Of a DNA stretch of 64,000 nt, positions 1-8,809 are shown one piece after another. The position numbers and the translations under genes are program-made. Numbering within the stretch: position 1 is the first letter of the stretch; every line of letters begins with the position of its first letter. The notes beneath the pieces are model-generated. The model saw nothing but the letters and a program-made list of their open reading frames with translations, had not been told where the DNA came from and ran no database searches. The DNA is from Bdellovibrionales bacterium CG10_big_fil_rev_8_21_14_0_10_45_34 (GTDB lineage: Bacteria > Bdellovibrionota > Bdellovibrionia > Bdellovibrionales > 1-14-0-10-45-34). Location of the stretch: assembly GCA_002778785.1 (NCBI GenBank), contig PEZS01000006.1, forward strand, positions 269,172 to 333,171, read 5' to 3'.

Positions 1-355
1 CAGGTAATAAATCGCCTTCGCCGTTTAACAGTCTGTAAGAGTTAGTCGAATCTTGAGCGAAGGCCTTGCGCAAATCCATCGCATCGCGAAAGCGTTTTCT
101 GAAAAAACTTTCATCGGGACGCTGTGAATCTAAGGACAAAATTCGTAAACCAATCACCGACTGCGGGTCATAAATAGCCCAGGCTAAAAAACCTTTTGAA
201 TCAAAAACCTGGGTAAGGCAAGGTTGCGAAGATTTACTTTTGGGCTCGATCGAGTCTCTATAGACCCACGGATGCCCTCTCAAAATTGTCTTTCTCAAGT
301 TTCGAGTAAGTTCTGTTTTGTGATTGCTGGTGAGGCTATACTCAGCAAATGTCAT
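1..355 (-). CDS. Class I SAM-dependent rRNA methyltransferase, RlmI-like (5' part only)
   Basis: I translated this frame by hand; it starts at the ATG complementary to 353-355 and runs off the left edge. About 118 residues are visible. They include a PUA-type N-terminal segment (LRKTILRGHPWVYRDSIE, then a DSKGFLAWAIYDPQS stretch) and the RLLNGEGDLLP motif that precedes the Rossmann methyltransferase domain in the RlmI/RlmK family (23S rRNA cytosine-C5 methylation). An in-frame stop lies just upstream of the ATG. The gene begins 6 bases after the ung stop on the same strand, so the two are probably co-transcribed. The catalytic domain is outside the window, so the exact target nucleotide cannot be assigned. 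Confidence 0.75.
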   Translation of the reverse strand, partial: MTFAEYSLTSNHKTELTRNLRKTILRGHPWVYRDSIEPKSKSSQPCLTQVFDSKGFLAWAIYDPQSVIGLRILSLDSQRPDESFFRKRFRDAMDLRKAFAQDSTNSYRLLNGEGDLLP

Positions 356-361
356 TCGAGT

Positions 362-1075
362 TTACCATTCAATGGGAGCAATCCTTTTAGATAATAAGAA
401 TGAATTGGTTTTAGAAAAGGGCCGACTCCCAAAAAACCCGCGATGTGCAGAAAGCGGGGAAGGGTGTGGACACTTAATGACTAAATGTCTTTTGCTATCA
501 ATAGCACTGCCTTTTTTTTGCGCATACGAACCCCATAATATAAACACAAGGTTTTCGCGCTCACGATTGAGTACATTTACAATTTCATCGGTGAATTGCT
601 CCCAGCCGCGACCTTGATGAGAGCCTGCTTTACTCAGCTCAACAGATAAAGTGGCATTCAACAGAAGCACCCCTTGCTTGGCCCATCTGCTGAGATCTCC
701 GTTTTTGGTTATTGGAACACCGAGGTCGGACGAAAGTTCTTTGTAAATATTTTGTAAAGAGGGAGGAAGGGCAACCCCCTCGCGAACCGAAAAAGAAAGA
801 CCATGAGCTTGCCCGGGACCATGGTAAGGGTCTTGCCCTAAGACAACAACCTTAACCTCATCGAGCGGAGTCAAATTGAGCGCGGCAAAATACTCCTTTG
901 GCTGAGGGAATATTTGCTTACCCCTTTTGAGCTCCGACTTCAAAAAATCTCGAAGGTCATTCATATAGCTCTTTTGAAATTCGCTCTCAAGGGCGTGCCG
1001 CCAACATTCTGGGAGAGATACATTCACGCGACCCTCCGTCTTGCCAATTTGATCTGGTTGAAACTCGGTTGTCAT
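362..1075 (-). CDS. ung: Uracil-DNA glycosylase, family 1
   Basis: This enzyme removes uracil from DNA in base-excision repair. The protein carries the water-activating motif GQDPYHGPGQAHGLSFSV, and near the C-terminus HPSPLSAHRGFFG, the DNA-intercalation loop of family 1 UNG. I chose the ATG at 1075 (MTTEFQP, 237 residues) over a GTG three codons upstream because an AGGG stretch sits at a workable distance. The length is normal for the family. It lies directly upstream of the RlmI-like gene on the same strand. A 7-bp perfect palindrome (1093-1107) lies just upstream and could be an operator; no regulator is evident. Confidence 0.96.
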   Translation of the reverse strand: MTTEFQPDQIGKTEGRVNVSLPECWRHALESEFQKSYMNDLRDFLKSELKRGKQIFPQPKEYFAALNLTPLDEVKVVVLGQDPYHGPGQAHGLSFSVREGVALPPSLQNIYKELSSDLGVPITKNGDLSRWAKQGVLLLNATLSVELSKAGSHQGRGWEQFTDEIVNVLNRERENLVFILWGSYAQKKGSAIDSKRHLVIKCPHPSPLSAHRGFFGSRPFSKTNSFLLSKRIAPIEW

Positions 1076-1320
1076 CAATAACACCCTGGTTAATGTTGGG
1101 CCAACATCAGTAACAGCCGGCTACCGAAATGGCAATACAAGCGGCCAGTAAAGTGTCGCACCTCGGAGTGTGGGTTTGAACCAAGGATCTTGCCAACGAA
1201 TCGCAGTGGGCGTAGCTTATAATGAAGCGGGGTTTTGTGCAGTTCATGAGAATTTCATAAGACCCCAAAACATTCGCAGTTTTTTAAAGTCACAGTGATT
1301 TTAAAAGATTTGGAGGTAAA

Positions 1321-3531
1321 ATGTCTCAGTCAGTCGCGGGCAGCGCCCGCTCCGAAGTCTTACGTCAACTTTCTTTAGATTCTGTCCGCCAACGAAACTC
1401 TCCCCGAATTGGGAAACCCGTGTCGAGCTACTTCGGCGAACTGACATTCGGTTTGGGCAAAATGCGTGAAACTCTTCCGAAAGACGCCTACACCAGCCTC
1501 CTAAAAACTCTAGAAAAAGGTGAAAAAATGAGCCGCGATACTGCGAATGCGGTGGCTCAAGTTGTTAAAGACTGGGCGGTGAGTAAAGGGGCGACGCATT
1601 TTTGTCATTGGTTTCAGCCAATGACTGGCTTAACTGCCGAAAAGCATGATGCCTTTATTTCGATTCAGCATGCTGAACATTCTGAACTCTCTGTTGTTGA
1701 GCGATTTACTGGTTCCCAGTTAATTCAAGGGGAGCCTGATGCTTCGAGTTTTCCTAGTGGGGGAATGAGAACCACTTTTGAGGCGCGTGGGTACACAGCC
1801 TGGGATCCAACCTCCCCCATGTTTATTGTTGAAAGTGACTGTGGTAACACGCTTTGTATTCCTACGGTATTTTTTGGGTACCACGGTCAGGCTCTTGATA
1901 CGAAAACGCCCCTGTTGCGATCATCGAACGCTCTTTCAAAAGCGGCCTGCGATTTTCTAAAGCTCATTGGGGATTTAGATACAAAGAAGGTCAGCGCCAG
2001 TCTCGGTGCTGAGCAAGAATACTTTTTGATAGACCGACGTTTTGGGCTTTTAAGACCCGACATCACAATGACAGGACGAACCCTTTTGGGAGCAGCACCG
2101 GCTCGCGGGCAGCAACTTGAAGACCATTACTTTGGTTCGATCCCTCCGCGAGTTAAAAGTTTTATGGTAGAGGTTGAAGAAGAACTCTATCGGCTTGGTA
2201 TTCCGGTGAAAACTCGGCACAACGAAGTAGCGCCATCTCAGTTTGAAATCGCACCTATCTTTGAAGAAGCAAACATAGCTGTCGATCATAATCTACTAAC
2301 GATGGAAACTCTCAAAAGAGTGGCCAGTCGCCACGGTCTGATTTGTTTGTTGCATGAAAAACCATTTGCCGAACTCAACGGAAGCGGCAAACACTGCAAC
2401 TGGTCGCTTTCTAATGACAAAGGTGAGAACCTTCTTGAGCCGGGCCACACTCCCCACCAGAACCTGAGATTCTTAGCTGTGCTATCGGTGGTCTTGAAGG
2501 CCGTGTTCGATCGATCAGCGCTGTTGCGACTATCTATTGCTTCTCCGGGCAATGATCACCGGCTTGGCGGAAACGAAGCGCCTCCCGCCATTATATCTGT
2601 ATTCTTGGGCTCTCTTCTGAGTCAAATTTTCGAGAATATCGAGAATCAGGTATCAACCGAATCTGTTAAAGAGAGGTTGATCAATCTAGGTGTAGGGCAA
2701 ATTCCGCAGGTTGCGCAAGACTATACCGATAGAAATAGAACCTCTCCATTTGCGTTTACTGGCAACAAATTTGAGTTTCGAGCCGTAGGCTCATCAGCAA
2801 ATATAGCTGTGCCGGTTACATTTTTGAATTCGGCAGTGGCAAGTGCCTTTGCAGAAGCGACAGCAAGGCTTAAGATCCTCGTTGGCAAACACAAAGACCG
2901 CGATGAGGCTGTGATGGAACTTGTGAGGGAGCTGAGCGCAGAATCTAAAAACATTAGATTTGAGGGTAACAATTATTCTGAAGAGTGGAGACAAGAGGCC
3001 GAGAAGCGTGGGCTTCCGATTTTAATGAATACTCCGGCAGCTCTTGCGACTTTGGAAGACACAGGTGAAATTTCATTTCTTGTAGAAACAGGAGTTCTTA
3101 CTAAAGATGAAATCGCGTCTCGTCATCACATCATAAGAGAGCGCTACGTTAAGACGGTTCTGATAGAGATAAATACTATGGTAGATGTCGTGGGCACTCA
3201 GATCTTACCTGCCGTGGAAGAACAGATTAAATCTGTTGCCGCAACGATCAGCTGCGTGGCGAGCGCCGAACTTAAAGGGCTTCTTTCTCAGAGACTTGAA
3301 AAGCTTGAGACTGCTGCCAGTCAGGTGTTAAGAGGTTTTTGGGATCTCGAAAAGTTTGTCTTAGAAACCTTAACCACTACTGAGGCGGAGCAAGAGAAGG
3401 CAATTGTCGAAAACGGCATTCCACTAATGAATAGCTTGCGTGCAGCTTGTGACTTCGTTGAAACGAGGGTCGATGACAGTGTCTGGCCGCTTCCGAAGTA
3501 CCGTGAAATGCTATTTTCAAACGGAGTTTGA
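1321..3531 (+). CDS. glnN: Glutamine synthetase type III
   Basis: GSIII condenses glutamate and ammonia to glutamine using ATP. The 736-residue length is typical of GSIII and much longer than GSI (about 470). Visible family motifs include LGAEQEYFLIDRR (glutamate and metal binding), ELNGSGKHCNWSLS, and GGNEAPPAIISVFLG. A strong ribosome site (TTGGAGGTAAA) is immediately before the ATG. The gene stands alone on the plus strand; no PII or GSI gene is in the window. GSIII occurs in Bacteroidetes, cyanobacteria and some former Deltaproteobacteria, which fits the proposed host group. Confidence 0.95.
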   Translation: MSQSVAGSARSEVLRQLSLDSVRQRNSPRIGKPVSSYFGELTFGLGKMRETLPKDAYTSLLKTLEKGEKMSRDTANAVAQVVKDWAVSKGATHFCHWFQPMTGLTAEKHDAFISIQHAEHSELSVVERFTGSQLIQGEPDASSFPSGGMRTTFEARGYTAWDPTSPMFIVESDCGNTLCIPTVFFGYHGQALDTKTPLLRSSNALSKAACDFLKLIGDLDTKKVSASLGAEQEYFLIDRRFGLLRPDITMTGRTLLGAAPARGQQLEDHYFGSIPPRVKSFMVEVEEELYRLGIPVKTRHNEVAPSQFEIAPIFEEANIAVDHNLLTMETLKRVASRHGLICLLHEKPFAELNGSGKHCNWSLSNDKGENLLEPGHTPHQNLRFLAVLSVVLKAVFDRSALLRLSIASPGNDHRLGGNEAPPAIISVFLGSLLSQIFENIENQVSTESVKERLINLGVGQIPQVAQDYTDRNRTSPFAFTGNKFEFRAVGSSANIAVPVTFLNSAVASAFAEATARLKILVGKHKDRDEAVMELVRELSAESKNIRFEGNNYSEEWRQEAEKRGLPILMNTPAALATLEDTGEISFLVETGVLTKDEIASRHHIIRERYVKTVLIEINTMVDVVGTQILPAVEEQIKSVAATISCVASAELKGLLSQRLEKLETAASQVLRGFWDLEKFVLETLTTTEAEQEKAIVENGIPLMNSLRAACDFVETRVDDSVWPLPKYREMLFSNGV

Positions 3532-3533
3532 AT

Positions 3534-3561
3534 CTTTAGGTAAATGTCAGCCAACCTAAAG
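3534..3561. terminator. Candidate bidirectional terminator between glnN and the convergent gene
   Basis: An 8-bp perfect inverted repeat (CTTTAGGT / ACCTAAAG) with a 12-base loop begins 3 bases after the glnN stop, between two convergent genes. A loose A/T-rich stretch follows but there is no clean T run, so intrinsic termination is only likely. Confidence 0.45.
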
Positions 3562-3582
3562 AACCCGATCCGAGCACAAATT

Positions 3583-4554
3583 TTAAAATTCTTTTGGCCT
3601 CTGAAATTTCATAATGACAGGGGCTTTGCCGGAAAACTTGTAGCGCTTTTCGGCCCAAGGTAGACTTTTTAAGTCGTTATTGTCTGTGCCAATCCAAATG
3701 AACTCTTTGCTGAGGAATAAAGCTTCTTCAAGAGCATAGGGCGTTGGACCAAACAGAGGTTGATTGCTCTCAAAGAAAAACTCTTTGTAAGAAACCGAAT
3801 CAACAACAGTTTTGCTTTTGAGATCATATTTTAGAATTTTGTAGGCGCTTCTTTCTAATATGTATAGATGTCCATTTTCAAACTGAGCATCTGAAAAGTC
3901 GTAACCATCGGTACCTTTGATGTCGAAGTCGCGAGTTATTTTTTGGCTCTTTAAATCGATTTCGTAAATTCGCCGTGGCTGTCTCTCTTTAAGCGCATAG
4001 AGAAGATTCTTTTGACAGTCGACGGCGACGCCCTCAATGCCTGCATTTTTCTTCCACGCCTCTTTTTTTGCCACATAGAAAACAACCTTCACGCTATCGG
4101 TAAGTGTAACCTTCAAAAACTTCTTCTCCTCGAATTCAAGTTTTCCCGTCCAAATGGTTTGATCATTTTCATCGGCAAGGTAGAGAGTGTTCTTACACAT
4201 AGCTAGGGCTTCGAAGTCTGGCTTACTGGGACCTCCCTCTATAGGCAATTTTTTACGAAAGAGCAGCTGCGGACCATCTGATTCATACAGATAGAGAAAT
4301 CTGTCCCAGGGCTTGTCGCTAAGAAGCAACAGATGATCATCAACAACCAAGAGACCAGAGAGGTCAAACGCCTTGGTACTAGGCCGTGGCGGTTGATGTG
4401 ATGAGATGAGTTTCAATTTGTTTGAGGGATCATTTTGTTTTTCCGCCGCTGATGTAGCCATTGCCGATACGGCTAAGAGAACCAAAGCCGACGAGGCTAC
4501 AACTTGGAATCTAAGAGAAAAGGAAGTAAAAAAATCTATAATACTATTTGCCAT
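3583..4554 (-). CDS. Exported esterase-like phytase / SdiA-regulated family protein
   Basis: The 323-residue protein starts with a hydrophobic signal or anchor segment (about residues 10-37, ending ATSAAEKQ). The remainder looks like a beta-propeller of the esterase-like phytase/SdiA-regulated type: LSGLLVVDDHLLLLSDK, FEALAMCKNTLYLADEND, GIEGVAVDC, LLYALKERQPRRIYEID and DGYDFSDAQFENGHLYILER appear as successive blades. The substrate is unknown. It starts 1 base after the stop of the upstream SDR gene, implying translational coupling. The assignment rests on blade pattern only; it could be another six-bladed propeller. Confidence 0.6.
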   Translation of the reverse strand: MANSIIDFFTSFSLRFQVVASSALVLLAVSAMATSAAEKQNDPSNKLKLISSHQPPRPSTKAFDLSGLLVVDDHLLLLSDKPWDRFLYLYESDGPQLLFRKKLPIEGGPSKPDFEALAMCKNTLYLADENDQTIWTGKLEFEEKKFLKVTLTDSVKVVFYVAKKEAWKKNAGIEGVAVDCQKNLLYALKERQPRRIYEIDLKSQKITRDFDIKGTDGYDFSDAQFENGHLYILERSAYKILKYDLKSKTVVDSVSYKEFFFESNQPLFGPTPYALEEALFLSKEFIWIGTDNNDLKSLPWAEKRYKFSGKAPVIMKFQRPKEF

Positions 4555-4555
4555 T

Positions 4556-5374
4556 TTAGAGGCTTCGCTCTTTTTGTGCAGCAGAGGCGGGACGTCTGAG
4601 CAAATAATCTAGCAACCAAGGAGTGTAGTGCGACAATTTCAAAGCCAAGCTACTCTCTAAATTTGGCAAGATGGTAGATTTGCCGCGTGAGAGCTCTTTT
4701 AAGGTTACCTTCGCAATTTCCTCAGGTGACATCAGCTTTGCTTTGCTCTCAAGATCGAGCACTTCTTTAGGCTTAATGAGATTTTCTTTTTCAAACCCTG
4801 GGGTGAGGGTATTGGGCGGGCAAAGTACGGATACTTTTACCCCCGAGGGCTTCACTTCGTTTCGCAAGGCCCAACTAAAACCCATGACTGCAAACTTCGA
4901 GGCGCAGTAATTTGTGTAACCAAAGAGTCCTAGATATCCTGCCATCGACGAAACGTTCAAAATGTGACCAGAACTTCTTTCCAACATATGCGGTAGGACG
5001 GCCTTTACACAGTTGACCGTACCAAAGTAGTTCAGCTCCATCATTTGACGGGCATCTTCAAGACTCTGCTCGTGAAGGTAACCTGGAAGGGCCATTCCTG
5101 CACAATTATAAAGGTGGTCAATATGACCAAATTTGTCGATAAGATGGGCTGCAGACTTGTTAACCATCTCGGGTAGAGTTACATCGAGTTTTTCAAAGTT
5201 TACTTTGCTATCCTGGAATACCCGGGTCGCGGTTTTAAACTTCGATTCGTTTCTCGCAGAAACAACAACTGTTGCACCAAGCTCGACACATTCTTTCGCT
5301 AGATGCAGCCCTATGCCTTCTGTTCCACCTGTGATCCAAATCACTTTCTCTTTGATATATTTATCTGTCTTCAC
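4556..5374 (-). CDS. Short-chain dehydrogenase/reductase
   Basis: A classical SDR of 272 residues. It has the NAD(P)-binding glycine motif WITGGTEGIGLHLA at the N-terminus, the structural motif YNCAGMA (NAG-like), the catalytic Ser in ILNVSSMAGY and the catalytic YCASK (YxxxK) motif. The overall pattern, with a variable hydrophobic C-terminus, resembles the 3-ketodihydrosphingosine reductase-like branch that reduces 3-keto lipids, but substrate assignment is inference. It is first in a two-gene unit with the exported propeller protein. Confidence 0.85.
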   Translation of the reverse strand: MKTDKYIKEKVIWITGGTEGIGLHLAKECVELGATVVVSARNESKFKTATRVFQDSKVNFEKLDVTLPEMVNKSAAHLIDKFGHIDHLYNCAGMALPGYLHEQSLEDARQMMELNYFGTVNCVKAVLPHMLERSSGHILNVSSMAGYLGLFGYTNYCASKFAVMGFSWALRNEVKPSGVKVSVLCPPNTLTPGFEKENLIKPKEVLDLESKAKLMSPEEIAKVTLKELSRGKSTILPNLESSLALKLSHYTPWLLDYLLRRPASAAQKERSL

Positions 5375-5494
5375 TTTTAAAAGACCTTTCTAAAGAGGCT
5401 TTACGGAATGATTCGTTTGTTAAGCTCACAGTAATCCTGTGATTTAATTCTAAGAAATATCAAAATTGACGAATGCTAGGAAGTGCAAATCCAC

Positions 5495-6238
5495 CTAAAA
5501 AATACTTCTTACGCCAACCCCAGATTCGAAGAGGTAAATTCTCTGTGTGACGTCAGTGAGTCGGGTTTCGATTTGGCCGGTGCGCAAAAAGAGGATCCAA
5601 CGTATTGTTTTGGGGCCAAACTCCATTCTGCCCTCGGCGTAAACTCGCCAATGTTCTTTGAGCGTAAGGTTTGCAGTTTCATTAGCGACCGCATAATTTC
5701 CTTTAAGGGCGAGTATGATGTTGAAGCCCATCGGGCTCACTGTGAGTATCTCGCCGTGAAAAAGTAAATCGGAAGTTTTCAGCGTTTTGAGTTCAAATAC
5801 AGTGCCGCTTAACTCAAATAAAGGAGACTGAAAGGAGCCATACCCCAAGCCTAATGAAAGGCCGGGGAAGTCAAGATACGTTAATCCTCCGAAAGATGTT
5901 CCGGTAAAGGATCCGCCGCTAAGAAAGCTATAACCCTCAGGCGCCGTATAGCTCATAGATAAGTAGTTTGCCAGAGCATGGAGCCTGAAAGCTTTAGCTC
6001 GAAAAAGCGTCCATTCGAGATCTGAAGTGTAACCCACGCCATTGTTAAGTGCCGCTGTCTGGCTTGAGGAGATAAGGGCCAGCTTATCAAAATGGCCCCC
6101 GACTTTCACTCCTATCTCCATGGCGGAGGACGCAAAGCCATACACCAGAATAAGAATAAGAATGGATGCGCTCAGGAATCTACGAATCAAAATTTTTGCC
6201 CCTTTAAACAGTCTAAAAACAGGGTGAGTTCTTAGCAA
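5495..6238 (-). CDS. Exported protein, probable outer-membrane beta-barrel
   Basis: The 247-residue protein has a basic N-terminus followed by a long hydrophobic stretch (about residues 23-38, ending GFASSAME), consistent with a Sec signal. The mature part alternates polar and hydrophobic residues with many glycines and aromatics and ends in a phenylalanine (GVGVRSIF), a pattern common in outer-membrane barrels. No named family is recognised. It is transcribed on the same strand as the SDR gene but is separated from it by about 120 bases. Confidence 0.55.
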   Translation of the reverse strand: MLRTHPVFRLFKGAKILIRRFLSASILILILVYGFASSAMEIGVKVGGHFDKLALISSSQTAALNNGVGYTSDLEWTLFRAKAFRLHALANYLSMSYTAPEGYSFLSGGSFTGTSFGGLTYLDFPGLSLGLGYGSFQSPLFELSGTVFELKTLKTSDLLFHGEILTVSPMGFNIILALKGNYAVANETANLTLKEHWRVYAEGRMEFGPKTIRWILFLRTGQIETRLTDVTQRIYLFESGVGVRSIF

Positions 6239-6285
6239 GCCTTACTGCATTTTGAAACTTCCCTTAAACAAGGTTAGAACCAGAT

Positions 6286-7254
6286 ATGGCTTCTTTTAGT
6301 CTTCGCATATTTTTAAACCCAGACCTCATAGACACGACTGAACGCACAGAGACCTTAGTTGAGAAAATATCAGTAGAAAAGATAGGTCTCGAGAAGAAGT
6401 TGGCTGAGAAGGCAAAGGCCACCTATCTAGATGTTTGTCCAAGGGTGATGCCGGTTGAAGATGTCATCGCGTTGGTAAAATCCGAAGCAAAAAAAAATAG
6501 ACGCACAGAAAAAGCAGAAAGTTTGGGTTTAAGACACAGTACCGAAACAAGGTCCGAGACCACTGAAATCTCCATGATTCTGACCCGGATTGGTTGGAGA
6601 CTCTTTTGGGTGGATCAAAGTGGTTTCAATGAATTTGGCCTCGACTTTCACTCCGGCCCAATGGTAGCCAGGCGAAAATCAGTTGGTAAGTTCCAGCCCC
6701 TTGCTAAAGCCATCGGTGGAAAACCCAACGAAAATTGCGTTATCGACGCTACTTGTGGTTTCGGCATAGACACTCTCGATCTATTGCAGCTCGGCTATAA
6801 AGTGTTGCCAATTGAGAAGAGCCTAATTACCGGTGAGCTGTTCGAAGAAGCGGTCGATAGAAGCCAAATTAGGAATGAGAATCTCCACCCTCTTGTTGTA
6901 GATGATGCTATAGCTCTTCTCGGCCTTACGGCAACACCAAGCGACGCAGGTAGGTTTTTTTGGTCTGAAACATATTCCCAATTTAGTGGCGGAAGACCGG
7001 CGGTGATTTATTTCGACTTTCTCTTTGATGATTTATCAAAAAAAGGCGCCCCCGACAAAAAGATGAAGCTTTTGCATTTGCTGGGAGACAAAATCCATAC
7101 CCTCGAATCTGTTTTACAAAACAAATCACTTTTGAAGTCTCAGCCTGTATCTCGGTTGGTTTTTAAGATTCCTGCGGCGGAGGCTAGCAGCCTTCGAAAG
7201 TATGGCAGAATCTTTGAAAGCAAGATGGTTAGCTTCCTGATAACTCATCCCTGA
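6286..7254 (+). CDS. RsmJ-like class I SAM-dependent 16S rRNA methyltransferase
   Basis: The C-terminal 190 residues match the RsmJ (16S rRNA m2G1516) pattern. SAM motif I is VIDATCGFGIDTLDLLQLGY, followed by the acidic VLPIEKS, VVDDAIALL, and the catalytic-region motif VIYFDFLFDDLSKKGAPDKK, which corresponds to YLDPMFP..KSA..KK in RsmJ. The first 100 residues are a divergent extension. The 3' end overlaps the end of convergent coaX by 10 bases. An alternative is a related DUF548-type methyltransferase with a different target base. Confidence 0.72.
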   Translation: MASFSLRIFLNPDLIDTTERTETLVEKISVEKIGLEKKLAEKAKATYLDVCPRVMPVEDVIALVKSEAKKNRRTEKAESLGLRHSTETRSETTEISMILTRIGWRLFWVDQSGFNEFGLDFHSGPMVARRKSVGKFQPLAKAIGGKPNENCVIDATCGFGIDTLDLLQLGYKVLPIEKSLITGELFEEAVDRSQIRNENLHPLVVDDAIALLGLTATPSDAGRFFWSETYSQFSGGRPAVIYFDFLFDDLSKKGAPDKKMKLLHLLGDKIHTLESVLQNKSLLKSQPVSRLVFKIPAAEASSLRKYGRIFESKMVSFLITHP

Positions 7255-8018
7255 TTCATCTCAATGGCATGAGAAAGTCCTTCCAAAACAAGATTTGGCA
7301 ATACAACGTCAAAGAGTCTCTCAGCTTCAAATAGCCTTGCGAAACCACCTGTTGCTAAAACTTTCGTGGAGTGTCCATTGAAGCATTCTGATTGGATGCG
7401 AGTTATAATTTCTTTCATCATTCCTACATGTGACCAATAAAGTCCTGATTGAATGCTTTGTGCTGTTGACCTTCCAACAACAGAGACGGGGCTTACTATC
7501 TCGACAGAAGGTAGCTTTGCTGTTTTTGCCTCAAGAGCTTCCATAGAGATGCGAACACCCGCAGTAATGACCCCACCTAAGTAGTCCTTGTCTTTGGTGA
7601 CAGCACAAAAGGTTGTCGCAGTTCCGAAGTCGATAATTATAAGATCGGAGCCTGGGTACCTTTTAACGGCAGCTACTGCATTGGCAATTCTATCTGAGCC
7701 GACCTCGATCGGGTTGTGATACTTAATCCTCAACCCGGTTTTTACGCCCGCTCCAAAAATAAAAGGCTCAATTCCAAAGTATTTAAGACATGCGCCTCTT
7801 AATGAGTGAAGCAGCTGCGGCACAACAGTGGCAATTCCAATGCTATGGATGCCTGATGGCTCTATGCCGTTTTCTCTCACAATGCTTTTTAAAAAAAGTC
7901 CGTACTCATCCGATGATGAAGTTGATGTTGAACTCTTTCTAAAGGTGAACTTGAGTTCATTGGCGTTGTAGAGGCCTCCGTATATTTGACTGTTTCCGAC
8001 GTCTAAGCAAAGTCTCAC
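7245..8018 (-). CDS. coaX: Type III pantothenate kinase
   Basis: CoaX phosphorylates pantothenate, the first step from vitamin B5 to CoA. Family motifs are clear: LCLDVGNSQIYGG (phosphate-binding loop), TGLRIKYHNPIEVGSDRIANAV, IIIDFGTATTFCAV and LGGVITAGVRISMEAL. I place the start at the GTG complementary to 8016-8018 because it overlaps the panC stop (GTGA) and has a good AAAGGAGA ribosome site; the longer frame adds 19 unrelated residues. It is the last gene of the pan operon, coupling pantothenate synthesis to its use. Confidence 0.94.
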   Translation of the reverse strand: MRLCLDVGNSQIYGGLYNANELKFTFRKSSTSTSSSDEYGLFLKSIVRENGIEPSGIHSIGIATVVPQLLHSLRGACLKYFGIEPFIFGAGVKTGLRIKYHNPIEVGSDRIANAVAAVKRYPGSDLIIIDFGTATTFCAVTKDKDYLGGVITAGVRISMEALEAKTAKLPSVEIVSPVSVVGRSTAQSIQSGLYWSHVGMMKEIITRIQSECFNGHSTKVLATGGFARLFEAERLFDVVLPNLVLEGLSHAIEMNQG

Positions 8019-8809
8019 GACACTTCTCCTTTTTGAACTGGTACGTTGTCTATCAGTCGAACCTCGTCGATCCATGCAGCCACTAAGACGCGGCTCCAGC
8101 GAATCTCTAAATATTCGATCTTTTCACAAATTTCATTGAGGTTGCTAAGCGTTTGATTGTAGGTAGCCGTGCCATTTGCAAACGCTTTGATAAGTCCGTA
8201 AATGCGGGTGGCGCTTTCGGCCCCCTTTTTACCAAGCCTTTGATTGCGTGAGCTCATCGCAAGGCCGCCGGTTTCTCGCACTGTTGGACACGCGCAGATC
8301 TCAAGCGGAAGCAAAAATGATTCCGCCATCTTTTTAATGAGATACAATTGTTGAAAGTCCTTTTCACCAAAGTAGGCTCGGGTGGGTTGTACGAGGTTAA
8401 GAAGCTTGTTTACAACAGTTAACACTCCGCTGAAGTGGCCGGGGCGAAACTGACCGCAAAGTATCCTGCTGTCTTGTGTTTCCTCGACTAAAACTTCGTA
8501 ACCGTTCGGATACATCTCTTCGGGCTTAGGCGCGATGAGAAAGTTTGCTCCCCATAGACTAAGCAATTTATGATCGGCATCTAGCGTTCGCGGATACTTC
8601 TCGAAGTCTGAGGGATCATTGAATTGAGTTGGGTTTACAAATATTGAAACGACGGTTCTGTCGTTTTCCTCAAGAGATTTTTCAATCAAAGAACGGTGCC
8701 CATCATGAAGTGCGCCCATAGTAGGCACAAAACCAACTGAATCACCTAGCTCCAAATGTCGCGACCGTATTTCACGCCACTCTTTTAGATCAACTATCCA
8801 GTCCGTCAT
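8015..8809 (-). CDS. panC: Pantothenate synthetase
   Basis: PanC joins pantoate and beta-alanine with ATP hydrolysis. The nucleotide-binding motif VGFVPTMGALHDGHRSLI and the later FVNPTQFNDPSDFEKYPRTL, PGHFSGVLTVVNKLLNLVQP, YFGEKDFQQL and MSSRNQRL motifs are all present in order. The 264-residue length is normal. Its start overlaps the panB stop by 4 bases and its stop overlaps coaX by 4 bases. No panD (beta-alanine supply) is seen in this window. Confidence 0.96.
   Translation of the reverse strand: MTDWIVDLKEWREIRSRHLELGDSVGFVPTMGALHDGHRSLIEKSLEENDRTVVSIFVNPTQFNDPSDFEKYPRTLDADHKLLSLWGANFLIAPKPEEMYPNGYEVLVEETQDSRILCGQFRPGHFSGVLTVVNKLLNLVQPTRAYFGEKDFQQLYLIKKMAESFLLPLEICACPTVRETGGLAMSSRNQRLGKKGAESATRIYGLIKAFANGTATYNQTLSNLNEICEKIEYLEIRWSRVLVAAWIDEVRLIDNVPVQKGEVS

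Noticed and set aside
1085-1320. A riboswitch or small RNA upstream of glnN
   Set aside because: Only a short palindrome (1093-1107) is visible; no conserved glutamine-riboswitch core was recognised.
5483-5767. A plus-strand frame of 94 residues
   Set aside because: It is the antisense shadow of the barrel-like gene at 5495-6238, which has a signal peptide and sensible composition.
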